From: Theocolax elegans
Lineage: Eukaryota; Arthropoda; Insecta; Hymenoptera; Cerocephalidae
DNA length: 64,000 bases
Assembly (NCBI GenBank): GCA_026168455.1
Contig: CM047426.1
Coordinates: forward strand, 37,449,175-37,513,174
Direction: 5' to 3'
Within the stretch, counting starts at the first letter, position 1. Each line of letters starts with the position of its first letter. The position numbers were made by a program, and so were the translations under genes. Shown here in pieces: positions 22,757 to 34,187 of this stretch. The notes under the pieces were generated by a model. That model saw only the letters and a list, made by a program, of their open reading frames with translations. It had not been told where the DNA came from and made no database searches.

Positions 22757-23192
22757 AATATAAATACTTGTTTAATTGATAAAGGATATTTATCTTTCTC
22801 TTTTTTCAATATAATTTTAAAAATTCTTCGTGTAAGGATTCCAACAATAGTCATACATTATTGTACGCTCCTTCCCAAGCTAATATCCCATACGTGACAA
22901 CACTGTGAAAAAGTGCATAGTATACTTGTAGCAAACATGTTTTATTTAAACACATAGAGAGTTTTTTAATATAAATAGCAAATATCTAGTTCTATTTGTT
23001 ATGTACAATATGTGTTGATCCCACTTTAAATGACTATCAATTAAAACCCCTAGGTATTTTGTAAAATTTACTTTTTCAATTTCACAACCCATTATCTTAA
23101 TATCTAGATTTGTTGGAATTATATACTATCACTATAGCTACCAAAACACATATACACAGTTTTCGATATATTCAAAAATACTTTATTGATGG
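22757..23192 (-). mobile_element. LINE-A fragment (end of ORF2)
   Basis: Aligns on the minus strand with 38.45-38.86 kb of the CR1-like LINE (region after the RT palm, including the FGSY-SDS stretch). Stops and shifts make it a relic. It continues the fragment at 8288-8773 and is cut at 23192 by a solo LTR. Confidence 0.78.
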
Positions 23193-23558
23193 TGTTAGGC
23201 AATTTTAATTATTTTGTATTAGTTTTAATTTCGTGCGTATGGCAATGAACAAATAGATGTTTGTATGTGAGCGACGAAGTATGCAGCGACCTCTAGAGAT
23301 GTGCACGAGCAGAGCGATCCGAAACGCGTGTAACGGCAGACAAGGGAATAGCCGAAGGAATAGGACGCATTCCGAAGAGGTTGCACTGGCAACGAGCGAA
23401 CAATCTTGCGTTAACATACATTTTCAATATTATTATATTATCGAATCTAAACCTACTCAGTATTTTATACTTACTATTTATTTTCTTTTGATATTCAATA
23501 AATCTACAATTTTAAAACTACAGTGAGTTGTTAAATAAAAAAGGAAAATACCCTAACA
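23193..23558. mobile_element. solo LTR, 366 bp
   Basis: Begins TGTTAGG and ends CCTAACA (7-bp inverted ends). Flanks ATGG (23189-23192) and ATTG (23559-23562) form a 4-bp target duplication with one mismatch. Removing the LTR and one copy rejoins the LINE-A reading frame. AATAAA occurs near 23497 on the plus strand, which favours plus orientation. No internal coding region remains. Confidence 0.82.
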
Positions 23559-23891
23559 ATTGCGATTCAGTTTTGTATATCTTCTAAACATTCATTCATC
23601 TTTTCTTCAGCGATTTTCCAATTTCTTCCCGTAACTATTACCACAGTATCATCATCATAAGCTGATATAATACGATTACCACTTTTGATTTGCAATATAT
23701 CATCAATGTAAATAAGAAACAGTAACGGTCCCAAAATAGTGTTTTGTGGAACTCCCATAGTAAGTGGTAAACTGGAACTTCTGGCATCTTTTATTTTTAC
23801 AAGTTGATTTCTATCGGTTAAATAACTCTTCAATAATGTAAGTGTTGTGTCTTTCACTCCATAAGAGTCAAGCTTAGTTAATAATTTAGTA
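23559..23891 (-). pseudogene. LINE-A reverse transcriptase palm fragment
   Basis: Minus-strand frame from about 23908 to 23567 with the RT palm: SYLTDRNQLVKIK, GVPQNTILGPLLFLIYIDDI and AYDDDTVV, a damaged YADDT catalytic box. CR1-like by its GVPQxxILGPLLF pattern. It is cut on the right by the Helitron at 23892 and resumes at 33182. Confidence 0.85.
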
Positions 23892-23893
23892 CT

Positions 23894-25997
23894 AGCTAAA
23901 ATCCTCACTCGCTCACGCTCGCTCGCTGAAAAATCATTATCTAATAGATAATATTAAATTAAACTAAAAAATATTTTATTATTTAACTACATTCAATTAT
24001 TATTTATTAAATTGTACCCATATAGATTTATTATCATATGTATAATAATTAATGAATTTATTATTATTATACGATGAATTAAAATGATAATATTAAAAAA
24101 ATAGAAATTATCTATAAAAATAATAATTTTTGTATGAAATAGAGTTTAATTATTATTGCAATAGCACTTTTCATAAAGGAATTATTATTGATTTTTTATT
24201 GTCATGTGATATGTATACATCCTTTGCAAATAATTATTTTATTTATTTGGCAGTACTTATTAATTTGTGTGTTATTGGTAATTTGGTAATAGCACTTTTT
24301 ATACACTGAGTAAAATATTATAAACTATATTACAAAAAATCTATATAAAATAATCTATATTAAAAATTACTATATTGTATAGGAAAAGTGTGACATCTCA
24401 GCAATATAATAATTTTTGCTATGTTATATAGTAAAATTTAGATATACTATCTTTTAATATCCAATATCGTAATTTTTGATATTCAATATAGTAATTTTTA
24501 TTATATAAGTCAGCAAATTTTATTATTCAATCTGGTATTTTTTAAATGCGAATGTAAGGAAGTAAAAATGAATTATATTTTGTTTTTAATTAATTCGAAA
24601 TAGAATGTATATATTGGGGGAATTCCATTTGTCAATTGAGTACTACAGAAGCATTTAATATTTGGAGATTTAATTATATACTATTCTTACGCAGTTGATC
24701 GCAATTTTTATTCACTCGCATATATTTATTCATTACACTTATTAGTCACTAACTTAAATATTGTTTCAATCGCTATCATTGAAATACGCTGAACGGAAGA
24801 TACATTTTCGCATAATAACTAAATATCTTGTTGTTTTTTATATACTAGTTGACACATATTTGAGCATTTGCGAGAAGAACTGGAAAAATAGAAAATTTTA
24901 TACACGCCACCTATTGGACGAATGGAGTAATTAGAATATAGCGTTAAATTTTTAATAGCCTTAAATTAAAAAGTCGTCTCAAAACAATTGAGGAGCTGGA
25001 TGCAAGAACACGCCGAGCGCGGCGAATGGATAGAGGAGGCGGAGAGAAATTAAGAAATTGACGTCACCGTGACCAAATTTTTTAATTTGACGAATTTAAT
25101 TTAAAAAAAATACTGTCGTATGCAGAATTAAATGACGCAACTTTTTTCTATTTAATGTTTTTCTGTACGATGTGCAGATCAGATGAAAAAAATTAAGAAC
25201 TGGAAATTTAGAAAACGGATTTTTAATCCATTTTTCAAAATTGAATCGCTGTAACTTTGACAAATCTTAATGAAATTCTCTGATTTTTCGTTGTTTATAT
25301 TGATTAGTGTGCGCGAAATTTTTTATCCAAATAAGCTGAAATTATTAAAAAATTATCTTCAAATATTAAGTATCTGTACGAATAATCAGGGAATTTCATT
25401 AAGATTTGTCAAAGTTACAGCGATTCAATTTTGAAAAATGGATTAAAAATCCGTTTTCTAAATTTCCAGTTCTTAATTTTTTTCATCTGATCTGCACATC
25501 GTACAGAAAAACATTAAATAGAAAAAAGTTGCGTCATTTAATTCTGCATACGACAGTATTTTTTTTAAATTAAATTCGTCAAATTAAAAAATTTGGTCAC
25601 GGTGACGTCAATTTCTTAATTTCTCTCCGCCTCCTCTATCCATTCGCCGCGCTCGGCGTGTTCTTGCATCCAGCTCCTCAATTGAATACTGAAAAAGAAA
25701 TGAACGTATACGCGTATATAAAATATTTCTACAAAACATATTATACAAATTTTAATATATGTAGTATATATATTTCACTATACATATATGATGTAAGAAC
25801 TTTTGTTATTTTGATATTAAAATTTGCTATTTACGTAAGATTAATTATAACGTTACATATTAAATATTGTAAAACTTTATTTTATAAATTTTATAAAATA
25901 ACAAAATATAGTATGAAAATTTTAATAATTTTTGTCTATATATATAACTAATTTATATAAAAACTCAACCAAATAATTAAATATTGATCATACATAT
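23894..25997 (-). repeat. Helitron-1 inverted arm, left (with nested palindrome)
   Basis: Inverted relative to 30008-31187. Outer edge AGCTAAAATCCTC, inner edge ...TTGATCATACATAT. It contains the 688-bp palindrome and roughly 200 bp (about 25775-25975) absent from the right arm. Confidence 0.85.
24991..25678. mobile_element. long palindromic MITE, 688 bp
   Basis: Two arms of about 295 bp, nearly identical as inverted repeats, around a ~95-bp spacer. Ends AGGAGCTGG / CCAGCTCCT. CAATTG flanks both sides; the empty site in the other inverted arm (about 30150) has CAATTG once. Because CAATTG is a palindrome the target duplication may be 6, 4 (AATT) or 2 (AT) bp. No coding sequence. Confidence 0.88.
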
Positions 25998-26104
25998 ATA
26001 ATTATAATCTATTTATATATTAGGTAGTTTATGTTATTATGTATTATGGTACTTAAAGTATTTATGGTATTTATGTTATTTATATTATTTTATTACTATT
26101 TATT

Positions 26105-26500
26105 ATTATTTTTATTATTATCTACTGGAACGCACATTACGAAATTAAAAAAAATCATTTCTTTCTGAAGATGATTTCCAGGTCCCTAATGTTACCTCCA
26201 GATCATCGCGGCATCATCTACTGTAACGCACATTACGAAATTAAAAAAAGAATTAATTTCTTCCTGTAGATGATGTCCAGGTCCCTTATGTTACCTCCAG
26301 ATCATCGCAACATCATCTATTGGAATGCACATTACGAAATTTAAAAAACAATTAATTTCTTCCTGTAGATGATATTCAGGTCTCTTATGTTGCCTCTAGA
26401 TCATCGCGACATCATCTACTGGAACAAACATTACGAAATTAAAAAAAAAATATTCCCTTCCTGTTGATGATATCCAGTCCTTCATGTTACCTTTAGTTAT
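26105..26500. repeat. minisatellite array 1 (~97-bp units)
   Basis: About four units spaced 96-99 bp (starts near 26122, 26218, 26317). Each has CATCATCTACTGGAA, an A-run, TTCCTGTAGATGATG and CCAGGTC...GTTACCTCCAG. Confidence 0.9.
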
Positions 26501-26896
26501 AACTGATCGATATAAGCAAATAAATAATCGAGATAAATAATCGAGGTTTTTTTATAAAAAAGTTAAGCATTATTTCTAATTAATCCGTGTGGTTTCGCAA
26601 TACTTTCATTAAAAAAAATTCATTTTTTCGAAAATTCAAGAGAGATAAGAAGAGTTAAAAAATAAAAAGTCTGCCTGTACGGACATACGAACGTACGCTC
26701 AGACTTAAACTTTTAAACCATTAAAAAATTACTTAAATACCTATAAAAAATTCAAACACTAAGTCAAATTATTCCTTTGGGTGCCGCGATCATATTGAAT
26801 TAAAAAAAATTAATTTTTATAAACTATTTAAAATATATAACATAATTTATACTTAAATCGTCATTTAGACAGTATAAAATTTTAATATAATGTGGA
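26501..26896 (-). repeat. Helitron 5'-terminal module, copy 1
   Basis: Sequence from the array edge through 'gtgccgcgatcatattgaat' to the terminus 'aatataatgtgga', as at the true 5' end (33181). Confidence 0.8.
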
Positions 26897-27045
26897 TGGA
26901 TGTGGATGTGGATAATATCATTTAATATCTACTTAATGAACTGTATTTTTCTGAATTTCTGAGAATTGATCTACTACGTACATCCTACATTCTAGTAACG
27001 TTGTTAATATCTCTTAGTCTATTAACAAAATTATCATAAATTTAT
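26897..27045. other. spacer between Helitron module and array 2
   Basis: AT-rich; repeats TGGATG just after the module, repeated again at 28177-28340. Confidence 0.6.
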
Positions 27046-27745
27046 AATAATACTATATATATTGGAAGGTCCATTACGAAATTAAAAAAAAATCATTTCT
27101 TTCTGGAGATGATTTCCAGGTCCCTAATGTTACCTCAAGGTTAACGGGGCAACATTTACTGAAAGGCCTATTACGGAATCAAAAAAAAATATTTTCTGCC
27201 TGTAGTGGATGTCCAGGTCCATAATGTTACCTACAGGTCATCGGGACATCATCTACTGGAAGGTTCATTATAAAAATAAAAAAAATTTTCTTCCTGTAGA
27301 TGATGTCCAGGTCCCTAATGTTACCTCCAGGTTAACGGGATAACATCTACTGGAAAGCCTATTACGAAACCAAAAAAAAAATTTTTCCTGAAGATGATAT
27401 CCAGGTCACTAATGTTACCTCCAGGTTAACGAGGCAACATTTACTGAAAGGCCTATTACGGAATCAAAAAAAAATATTTTCTGCCTGTAGTGGATGTCCA
27501 GGTCCATAATGTTACCTACAGGTCATCGGGACATCATCTACTGGAAGGTTCATTATAAAACAGGTCCCTTATGTTACTCAAGATCTCGCAACTCATCTAT
27601 TGGAATGCACATTACGAAATTTAAAAAAACAATTAATTTCTTCCTGTAGATGATATTCAGGTCTCTTATGTGCCTCTAGATCCATCGCGACATCACTTTA
27701 CTGGCACAAACATTCCGAAATTTAAAAAAAAAATATCCCTTTCCT
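27046..27745. repeat. minisatellite array 2
   Basis: About seven units of the same family as array 1, ending in a stretch (27558-27745) that copies 26278-26480 with many small indels. Confidence 0.88.
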
Positions 27746-28176
27746 GTTGATGATATCCAGTCCTTTCATGTACCTTTAGTATAACTGATCGATATAAGCA
27801 ATAACATAATCGAGGATTAATAATCGAGGTTTTTTTTTAAAAAAAGTTAAGCATTATTTCTAATTAATCCGTGTGGTTTCGCAATACTTCATTAAAAAAA
27901 TTCATTTTTTCGAAAATTCAAGAGAGATAAGAAGAGTTAAAAAATAAAAGTCTGCCTGTACGGACATACGAACGTACGCTCAGACTTAAACTTTTAAACC
28001 ATTAAAAAATTACTTAAATACCTATAAAAATTCAAACACTAAGTCAAATTATTCCTTTGGGTGCCGCGATCATATTGAATTAAAAAAAATTAATTTTTAT
28101 AAACTATTTAAAATATATAACATAATTTATACTTAAATCGTCATTTAGACAGTATAAAATTTTAATATAATGTGGA
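27746..28176 (-). repeat. Helitron 5'-terminal module, copy 2
   Basis: Nearly identical to copy 1 (offset about 1.28 kb). It is part of a higher-order tandem duplication of roughly 26280-27560 into 27560-28850. Confidence 0.85.
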
Positions 28177-28339
28177 TGGATGTGGATGTGGATAATATCA
28201 TTTAATATCTACTTAATGAACTGTATTTTTCTGAATTTCTGAGAATTGATCTACTACGTACATCCTACATTCTAGTAACGTTGTTAATATCTCTTAGTCT
28301 ATTAACAAAATTATCATAAATTTATAATAATACTATATA

Positions 28340-29565
28340 TATTGGAAGGTCCATTACGAAATTAAAAAAAATCATTTCTTTCTGGAGATGATTTCCAGGT
28401 CCCTAATGTTACCTCAAGGTTAACGGGGCAACATTTACTGAAAGGCCTATTACGGAATCAAAAAAAATATTTTCTGCCTGTAGTGGATGTCCAGGTCCAT
28501 AATGTTACCTACAGGTCATCGGGACATCATCTACTGGAAGGTTCATTATAAAAATAAAAAAAATTTTCTTCCTGTAGATGATGTCCAGGTCCCTAATGTT
28601 ACCTCCAGGTTAACGGGATAACATCTACTGGAAAGCCTATTACGAAACCAAAAAAAAATTTTTCCTGAAGATGATATCCAGGTCACTAATGTTACCTCCA
28701 GGTTAACGAGGCAACATTTACTGAAAGGCCTATTACGGAATCAAAAAAAAATATTTTCTGCCTGTAGTGGATGTCCAGGTCCATAATGTTACCTACAGGT
28801 CATCGGGACATCATCTACTGGAAGGTTCATTATAAAAATAAAAAAAAATTTTCTTCCTGTAGATGATGTCCAGGTCCCTAATGTTACCTCCAGGTTAACG
28901 GGATAACATCTACTGGAAAGCCTATTACGAAACCAAAAAAAAAATTTTTCCTAGATAGTAGATGATGTTCAGGTCCCTTATGTTACCTCTAGATCATCGC
29001 GGCATCATCTACTGGAACGCACATTACGAAATTTAAAAAAAAATTTTCTTCCTGTAGAAAATGTCCAGGTCCCTACTGTTACCTCCAGGTCGACGGGGCA
29101 TAATCTACTGGCAGGCATATTACGAAATCAAAAAAAAAAAATTTTCTTCCTGTAGGAGATATGTAGGTCAGTAATGTTACCTCCAGGTCAACAGGGCATC
29201 TTCTACTGAAAGACCTATTACGAAATAAAAAAAAAATTTTTCTTCCTGTAGATGACGTGCAGGTCACTAATTTTACCTCCAGGTCATCGGGGCAACATCT
29301 ACTGGAAGGCATAATACGAAATTAAAAAACAAAATTTTTCTTCCAGTAGAAGATTTCTAGGTCCGTAATGTTACCTCCAGGTCATCAGGGCAACTCCTAC
29401 TGTGAGACTTATTACGATATCAAAAAAAAAAATTTTCTTCCTGTAGAAGATGTCCAGGTCTCTACTGTTACCTCCAGGTCGACGGGGCATCATCTACTGG
29501 AGCCCATATTACGAAATTAAAAAAAAATATTCCCTTCCTGCTGATGATGTCCAGTCCTTAATGTT
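28340..29565. repeat. minisatellite array 3
   Basis: About twelve units of the ~97-bp family, more diverged towards the right. Confidence 0.9.
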
Positions 29566-30008
29566 AACTTCAGTTGTAACAGATCGAGACAAACAAATAA
29601 ATAATCATTTTAAATAATCGAGGTTAAACCATTTAAAAAAGTAATTAAGCACCTATAAAAAAGTTAAACACTATTACTAATTAATCCGTGTGATTCCGCG
29701 ATCACTTTCATTAAATAAAATTCATTTTTTCGAAAATCCAAGAGAGATATAAGAAGAGTAAAAAAATAAAAAGTCTGCCTGTACGGACGTACGGACGTAC
29801 GTACGTACGCTCAGAATTAAACTTTAAAACCATTAAAAAATTAATTAAATACCTATAAAAAAGTCAAACACTATGTCTAATTATTCCTTTGGGTGCTGCG
29901 ATCCTATTGAATAAAAAAAATTAATTTTTACAATCTATTTAAAAAAATATAACATAATTTATACTTAAATCGTCATTTTGACAGTATAAAATTTTAATAT
30001 AATGTGGA
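29566..30008 (-). repeat. Helitron 5'-terminal module, copy 3
   Basis: Ends with 'aatataatgtgga' at 30008, immediately followed by the right inverted arm. Contains a short run of GGACGTAC repeats near 29785-29810. Confidence 0.85.
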
Positions 30009-31187
30009 TATGTATGATCAATATTTAATTATTTGGTTGATTTTTTTTAAATATATATACTACATATATTAAAATTTGTATAAGATGTATTGTAGAAATA
30101 TTTTATATACGCGTATACGTTCATTTCTTTTTCAGTATTCAATTGTTTTGAGACGACTTTTTAATTTAAGGCTATTCTAATTATTCCGTTCGTCCAATAG
30201 GTGGCGTGTATAAAATTTGCTATTTTTCCAGTTCTTCTCGCAAATGCTCAAAAATGTGTATTATGCGAAAATGTATCTTCCGTTCAGCGTATTTCAATGA
30301 TAGCGATTGATACAATATTTAAGTTAGTGACTAATAAGTGTAATGAATAAATATATGCGAGTGAATAAAAATTGCGATCAACTGCGTAAGAATAGTATAT
30401 AATTAAATCTCCAAATATTAAATGCTTCTGTAGTACTTAATTGACAAATGGAATTCCCCCAATATATACTTTCTATTTCGAATTAATTAAAAACAAAATA
30501 TAATTCATTTTTACTTCCTTACATTCGCATTTAAAAAATATCAGATTGAATAATAAAATTTGCTGACTTATATAATAAAAATTACTATATTGAATATCAA
30601 AAATTACGATATTGGATATTAAAAGATAGTATATCTAAATTTTACTATATAACATAGCAAAAATTATTATATTGCTGAGATGTCACACTTTTCCTATACA
30701 ATATAGTAATTTTTAATATAGATTATTTTATATAGATTTTTTGTAATATAGTTTATAATATTTTACTAAGTGTATAAAAAGTGCTATTACCAAATTACCA
30801 ATAACACACAAATTAATAAGTACTGCTAAATAAATAAATAAATTATTTGCAAAGGATGTATACATATCACATGACAATAAAAATCAATAATAATTCCTTT
30901 ATGAAAATTGCTATTGCAATAATAATTTAACTCTATTTCATACAAAAGTAATTATTTTTATATTTTTATAGATAATTTCTATTTTTTTAATATTATCATT
31001 TTAATTCATCGTATAATAATAATAAACATTAATTATTATACATATGATAATAATTCTATATGGGTACATTTTAATAAATAATAATTGAATGTAGTTAAAT
31101 AATAAAATATTTTTTAGGTTCATTTAATATTATCTATTATAAAATAATTTTTCATCGAGCGATCGTGAGCGAGGGAGGATTTTAGCT
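30008..31187 (+). repeat. Helitron-1 inverted arm, right (1.18 kb)
   Basis: Reverse complement of the left arm without its two insertions. Outer edge GGATTTTAGCT at 31187; includes the empty CAATTG site and 'gtccaataggtggcgtgtat'. Confidence 0.88.
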
Positions 31188-31194
31188 TGGTCAT

Positions 31195-32700
31195 CCAGGT
31201 CATCGCAGCATCATCTACTTGATAGCTTACATAAAATTAAAAAAAAATTAATTTCTTCCTGTAGATGATGGCCAGGTCGGTAATGTTATCTCCAGGTCAT
31301 CGGGGAAATATCAACTAAAAGACCTATTACGTAAAAAAAAAAAAAAATTTTTCTTCATGTAGAAGATGTCTAGGTCCCTACTGTTACCCATAGGTCGACG
31401 GGGCATCATCTACTGGAAGGCATATTACGAAACCAAAAAAAAAAAAATTTTTCTTCCTGTAAAAGATGTCCAGGTCGGTAATGTTACCTCCAGGTCATTG
31501 GGACAACATTTAGAGAAAGACTTATTACGGAATAAAAAAAAAATTTTCTTCCTGTAGAAGATGGCCAGGTCGGTAATGTTACCTCCAGGTCATCGGGGAA
31601 ATATCAACTGAAAGACCTATTACGTAAAAAAAAAAAAAAAATTTTTCTTCATGTAGAAGATGTCTAGGTCCCTACTGTTACCCATAGGTCGACGGGGCAT
31701 CATCTACTGGAAGGCATATTACGAAACCAAAAAAAAAAAATTTTTCCTTCCTGTAGAAGATGTCCAGGTCGGTAATGTTACCTCCAGGTCATCGGGGCAA
31801 CATTTAGAGAAAGACTTATTACGAAATAAGAAAAAAATTATTCTTCCTGTAGAAGATGTCCAGGTCGGTAATGTTACCTCCAGGTTATCGGGGAAATATC
31901 TACAGAAAGACCTATTACGTAAAAAAAAAAATTTTCTTCCTGTAGAAGATGTCTAGGTCCCTACTGTTACCATCCAGGTCGACGGGGCATCATCTACTGG
32001 ATGGCATATTACGAAATAAAAAAAAAACTTTTCTTCCTGTAGAGATGTCCAGGTCGATAAGGTTACCTCCAGGTCATCGGGGGAAATATCTACTGAAAGA
32101 CCTATTACGTAAAAAAAAAAAAAATTTTTTCTTCCTGTAGAAGAGTCTAGGTCCCTACTGTTACTTCCAGGTCGACGGGGCATCATCTACTGGAAGGCAT
32201 ATTACGAAATAAAAAAAAAACTTTTTCTTCCTGTAGAAGATGTCCAGGTCGGTAATGTTACCTCCAGGTTTCCTGTAGAAGATGTCTAGGTCCCTACTGT
32301 TACTTCCAGGTCGACGGGGCATCATCTACTGGAAGGCATATTACGAAATAAAAAAAAACTTTTTCTTCCTGTAGAAGATGTCCAGGTCGGTAATGTTACC
32401 TCCAGGTCATCGGGGCAACATTTAGAGAAAGACTTATTACGAAATAAGAAAAAAATTTTTCTTCCTGTAGAAGATGTCCAGGTCGGTAATGTTACCTCCA
32501 GGTCATCGGGGAAATATCAACTGAAAGACCTATTACGTAAAAAAAAAAAAAAATTTTTTCTTCCTGTAGAAGATGTCTAGGTCCCTACTGTTACCTCCAG
32601 GTCGACGGGGCATCATCTACTGGAACCCATATTTCGAAATTAAAAAAAAAATATTCCCTTATATTTTAAATATTCCCATATATTTGTTGATGATGTCCAG
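31195..32700. repeat. minisatellite array 4
   Basis: About fifteen units of the ~97-bp family with longer A-runs and higher-order near-copies (31320-31440 against 31625-31740; 32130-32250 against 32280-32390). The open frames of 60-98 codons here are translations of the repeat. Confidence 0.92.
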
Positions 32701-33181
32701 TCCTTAATGTTATCTTCAGTTATAACTAATCGACTATAAAAAATTAAAAAAAGTAAATAAAAAAGTAATTAAACACCCATAAAAAAGTTAAACACTATTT
32801 CTAATTAATCCGTGTGGTTCCGCGATCACTTTCATTAAAAAAAAATTCATTTTTTCGAAAATCCAAGAGAGTTATAAGAAGAGTTAAAAAATAAAAAGCC
32901 GCCTGTACGGATGTACGGACGTACGGACGTATGGACGTACGGACGTACGGACGTATGGACGTACGGACGTACGGACGTACGCTCAGACTTAAACTTTAAA
33001 ACCAATAAAAAATTAATTAAATACCTATAAAAAAAGTCAAACACTATGTCTAATTATTCCTTTGGGTGCCGCGATCATATTGAATTTAAAAAAATAAATT
33101 TTACAAACTATTTAAAAAAATATAACATAATTTATACTTAAATCGTCATTTTGACAGTATAAAATTTTAATATAATGTGGA
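32701..33181 (-). repeat. Helitron 5'-terminal module, terminal copy
   Basis: True 5' end of Helitron-1. Contains an expanded 8-bp microsatellite (GTACGGAC)n at about 32906-32981, which is shorter in the internal copies. Confidence 0.85.
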
Positions 33182-33510
33182 TGATTGACTGTGTCAAATG
33201 CTTTTGCCAAGTCCAAAAAAGCAGCAATAGTAGGTTCATTGCTATCTATTCTATTATACACTATTTCCGTAAAGAATGTTTAAAACATCTGTAGTTCCTT
33301 TACTTTTAGTAAATCCGAATTGATTTTCAGATAAGACTTTAAATTCATGAAAAACACAGGCAAGACGTGTATGAATAATTTTTTCAAAAATCTTAACTAT
33401 GTTGGATATAATTGATATAGGTCTAAAATTATTCATTAAGTGTTTGCTACTATTTTTGTGTATTGGTATAACTTCAGCTACCTTTAGTGCCTCGTTTTCT
33501 TCGTCTTAAG
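33182..33510 (-). pseudogene. LINE-A RT fragment, upstream part
   Basis: Minus strand: NNFRPISIISNIVKIFEKIIHTRL and QFGFTKSKGTTD, then the LAKAFDTVNH motif that ends at 33182. Joined to 23891 without the Helitron, the frame reads on through NH-T-KLLTKL. The 5' part of the LINE is absent beyond about 33510. Confidence 0.85.
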
Positions 33511-34071
33511 TAATATACTTGTAATATTAAATGTAAAATATTATATTTTTGAAAATGCTAAAACCTTCCCCAGATAAAACCCGAAGGCCAGCTCTTGTGA
33601 TTCCGCTGGCGGATACCGAAGCAACAAGACCGCAAACGTGCGCGGGAGCGCTCAAAAATTACACGATACGATATACGAGCTCCGCGATCGGAATCCAAAA
33701 TGTGTGATTCATACTAAGTAACTTTATTGGCATCGTATCTATACTACATATTGCCACGTCATGTTGGCTACATTGGGCGCCGCGCATGCGCCTATCACAA
33801 AAGATTTAAAAAATTACATGTTATAAAAGTATTAAATAAAAAAAAAGTATAAAAAATAATTTATAATACAAAAAAATATTTAGATATTGATATTAGTTTT
33901 TACAAGAAATTCCAAAATAGCTTTAACAATATCTTAATTCAGATTTTCGTTTTTTAACAAAGTAATTATGGAGAAAGGACAATATATTTTCAATTTCAAC
34001 TTGTAAATTAGTTTATGTATTTTTCCATATAAAATTTTACTCTCTTTCTCAAAGAGTTCACACATAAAAAA
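33511..34071. other. stretch without a recognisable gene
   Basis: A GC-richer block (33580-33790) ending in 'cattgggcgccgcgcatgcgcc' looks like the remains of another mobile element, then AT-rich sequence leading into the 3' end of LINE-B. Nothing can be named. Confidence 0.45.
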
Positions 34072-34187
34072 ATATGATTAATTTAATCATTATCCTTTCC
34101 ACACTTACAGAGAGTCAACAATTTTGTATTTAAATAATGAACAATTAGTTATATTATGATTACTTCTAATTCGATTAATGGTAGTAA

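Larger units (their letters stand above)
23892..33181 (-). mobile_element. Helitron-1, composite, 9.29 kb
   Basis: On the minus strand it starts 5'-TCCACATTATATT (33181) and ends GATTTTAGCTAG (23892), i.e. TC...CTRR, inserted between A and T with no target duplication. The limits are fixed by the surrounding LINE-A frame, which closes exactly when it is removed. No Rep/helicase ORF: non-autonomous. Inside are four copies of the 5'-terminal module, four minisatellite arrays, a pair of ~1.2-kb inverted arms and a 688-bp palindrome. A GC-rich hairpin near the 3' end is not obvious. Confidence 0.8.

Noticed and set aside
23894..31187. A conventional TIR transposon with 1.2-kb inverted repeats
   Set aside because: No target duplication at its ends, and the left end coincides with the boundary that restores the LINE frame only together with 33181.
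31366..32186. ORFs of 60-98 codons in the minisatellite as a repeat protein
   Set aside because: They arise from tandem ~97-bp units and change frame between units.
33700..33800. Primer binding site of another LTR element at 'cattgggcgccgcgc'
   Set aside because: Some likeness to a tRNA-Lys-type site on the minus strand, but no LTR ends could be matched.
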